From: CAXBGS01 sp963975425
GTDB lineage: Bacteria > Planctomycetota > Planctomycetia > Pirellulales > Pirellulaceae
Direction of reading: 5' to 3'
DNA: 64,000 bases
Assembly (NCBI GenBank): GCA_963975425.1
Contig: CAXBGS010000005.1
Coordinates: forward strand, 186,001-250,000
The notes beneath the pieces are model-generated. The model searched no databases, was not told the origin of the DNA, and saw nothing but the letters and a program-made list of their open reading frames with translations. Both the position numbers and the translations under genes were made by a program. Shown piece by piece: positions 63,031-64,000 of this stretch. The number at the start of each line of letters is the position of its first letter. Position 1 is the first letter of the stretch.

Positions 63031-63052
63031 TCGAATCTCGCACTAATCGAAT
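63021..63052. repeat. Exact 16-base duplication over the acetyltransferase stop
   Basis: CTCGCACTAATCGAAT occurs at 63021-63036 and again at 63037-63052. The first copy contains the TAA (63028-63030) of the acetyltransferase gene. Confidence 0.92.
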
Positions 63053-63078
63053 CACTGTCCCCGAAATCGGCTGTCCAG

Positions 63079-63846
63079 TTATGACTCGATTCGTGTAAAC
63101 AGGGCGGTACACCAAGCGATTCGTTGCGATGCTCGTACCTTCTCGTAAAGATCAACAGGTCGATATCCAAACTCGATCAACATTTTCATGATATCGCCCG
63201 CATCCGATTGACCGTCGTACATTCGAACGAAATTCATTTCAACCATCACGGCTTTAACGCTTCCGCCGTTCAACAAATTGGCCGCACCGCGAAGGACTCG
63301 TCCGTCGAAACCCTGTGTATCAATCTTTAGCAGATCGACGGACGCCAAGCCGACTTCCGCAAGATAGTCGTCCAATCGACAAACTCGCACGCGCTCGGTC
63401 CCCGTTGCTTTGACACCCTCGAACAGTTCATGGCTATGAGTGTTCAGTGTCAGCAGAGAGTTCATGTCGTCAGCAGAATAACATTGCAGATCCGCCTCGC
63501 CTTCCGCGTCGCCCACGGCAAGCTGATGAACCGTTACTGCCGGCGGCTGGAATCTTGATTGGATTAAGCTTGCCAGCCGAGACGTCGGCTCGAATACATG
63601 AATCGTAGGATCACGAAAGGTCGACTGGAATAACTCGACGGTCTGGCCCTTGTTACCACCAATGTCGATACAAAGCGGCGCATCGGTTCCCACAACCAGC
63701 GGAAGATCTCGCTTCAGTTGAAGACCGGCGACCTGGTCCTCCGCGGCCCAAGTCGTGTGAATACCGCGACGCTCGAGTGTTCGTCGCAGAAAAGCTTTAA
63801 AGATTCGCATAGCGTGCGGCAGGTGCCCGAACCATGAATTCCGCAA
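63079..63846 (-). CDS. FkbM family methyltransferase
   Basis: 255 residues from ATG 63846 (63810 is a possible later start). SAM-binding IDIGGNKGQTVELFQ near residue 80, IHVFEPTSR, VDLLKIDTQGFDGRVLRGA and VMVEMNF are characteristic of FkbM-type O-methyltransferases. Such enzymes methylate sugar hydroxyls in polysaccharides. It is antiparallel to the acetyltransferase gene, converging with it across a 49-base spacer. The 154 bases to the window end show no gene. Confidence 0.9.
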   Translation of the reverse strand: MRNSWFGHLPHAMRIFKAFLRRTLERRGIHTTWAAEDQVAGLQLKRDLPLVVGTDAPLCIDIGGNKGQTVELFQSTFRDPTIHVFEPTSRLASLIQSRFQPPAVTVHQLAVGDAEGEADLQCYSADDMNSLLTLNTHSHELFEGVKATGTERVRVCRLDDYLAEVGLASVDLLKIDTQGFDGRVLRGAANLLNGGSVKAVMVEMNFVRMYDGQSDAGDIMKMLIEFGYRPVDLYEKVRASQRIAWCTALFTRIES

Positions 63847-64000
63847 GCAGAGTGTTTGCGAATGATCCGCAGAAAAATAGTTTCCGTTCCAGCAGGTGAC
63901 AAGACGCCATCGATACCGTTTCGTGAATGTTCGTTTCAGCCCTCTCGTCAGCCGCGATCATCAATTTGATCATCCAATCCCACAGCGGAAATCCGCAGGG

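Noticed and set aside
63847..64000. Partial gene at the right edge
   Set aside because: The open frame on the minus strand (63714-63902) is a shadow of the FkbM gene; no other coding signal in 154 bases.

Overview
The window looks like a chromosomal segment of a marine planctomycete of the Pirellulaceae (Rhodopirellula-like). This is an inference from content. It has two sulfatases, PQQ-type beta-propeller proteins, a DUF2752 protein, two ClpP paralogues, a ribosomal-protein cluster with few Shine-Dalgarno sequences that stops after secY-adk, and a large exopolysaccharide (EPS) locus with a sulfotransferase. No transposase, phage gene, CRISPR array or rRNA was seen. One tRNA (Cys) is present.

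Layout. 1-3000: a HEAT-repeat-like protein cut by the left edge, an unrecognised lipoprotein and a DUF2752 membrane protein. 3031-15712: a long plus-strand cluster, rpsJ-rplC-rplD-rplW-rplB-rpsS-rplV-rpsC-rplP-rpmC-rpsQ-rplN-rplX-rplE-rpsZ-rpsH-rplF-rplR-rpsE-rplO-secY-adk, with a good promoter candidate before rpsJ. rpmD, map, infA, rpmJ, rpsM, rpsK and rpoA are absent from it. 16024-30989: mostly envelope and housekeeping genes. These are a giant beta-propeller/TPR protein, a small unknown protein, an S41 protease, a lipase-like lipoprotein, a CsrA with a long tail, a double-parvulin chaperone, an AlaC-type aminotransferase and a secreted propeller.

31042-36011: a tightly coupled minus-strand trio. 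It consists of an EctB/PvdH-like diaminobutyrate aminotransferase, an adenylation-carrier-hydrolase fusion and a free alpha/beta hydrolase. Together they look like a small, undescribed biosynthetic unit that activates an amino acid on a carrier protein. 36321-42744: guanine deaminase, two sulfatases, clpP2-clpP1 and tRNA-Cys.

43260-63846: the EPS locus. On the minus strand, in transcription order, it has a polymerase/chain-length-regulator fusion of 1174 residues, a membrane GT2, GT4, WecG/TagA-type GT26, sugar-phosphate transferase, GT2, sulfotransferase and GT4, several of them overlapping by a few bases. Diverging on the plus strand are a TolC-family protein, a Wzx-type flippase, two Gfo/Idh/MocA oxidoreductases, GT4 and an acetyltransferase. 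An FkbM methyltransferase follows on the minus strand. Together these can build, sulfate, acetylate, methylate, flip, polymerise and possibly export a polysaccharide. No Wza-like exporter is seen.

A recurrent fine-scale feature is tandem duplication of 15-18 bases, often directly over stop codons (rpsE, the TolC-like gene, the acetyltransferase gene) and in spacers.
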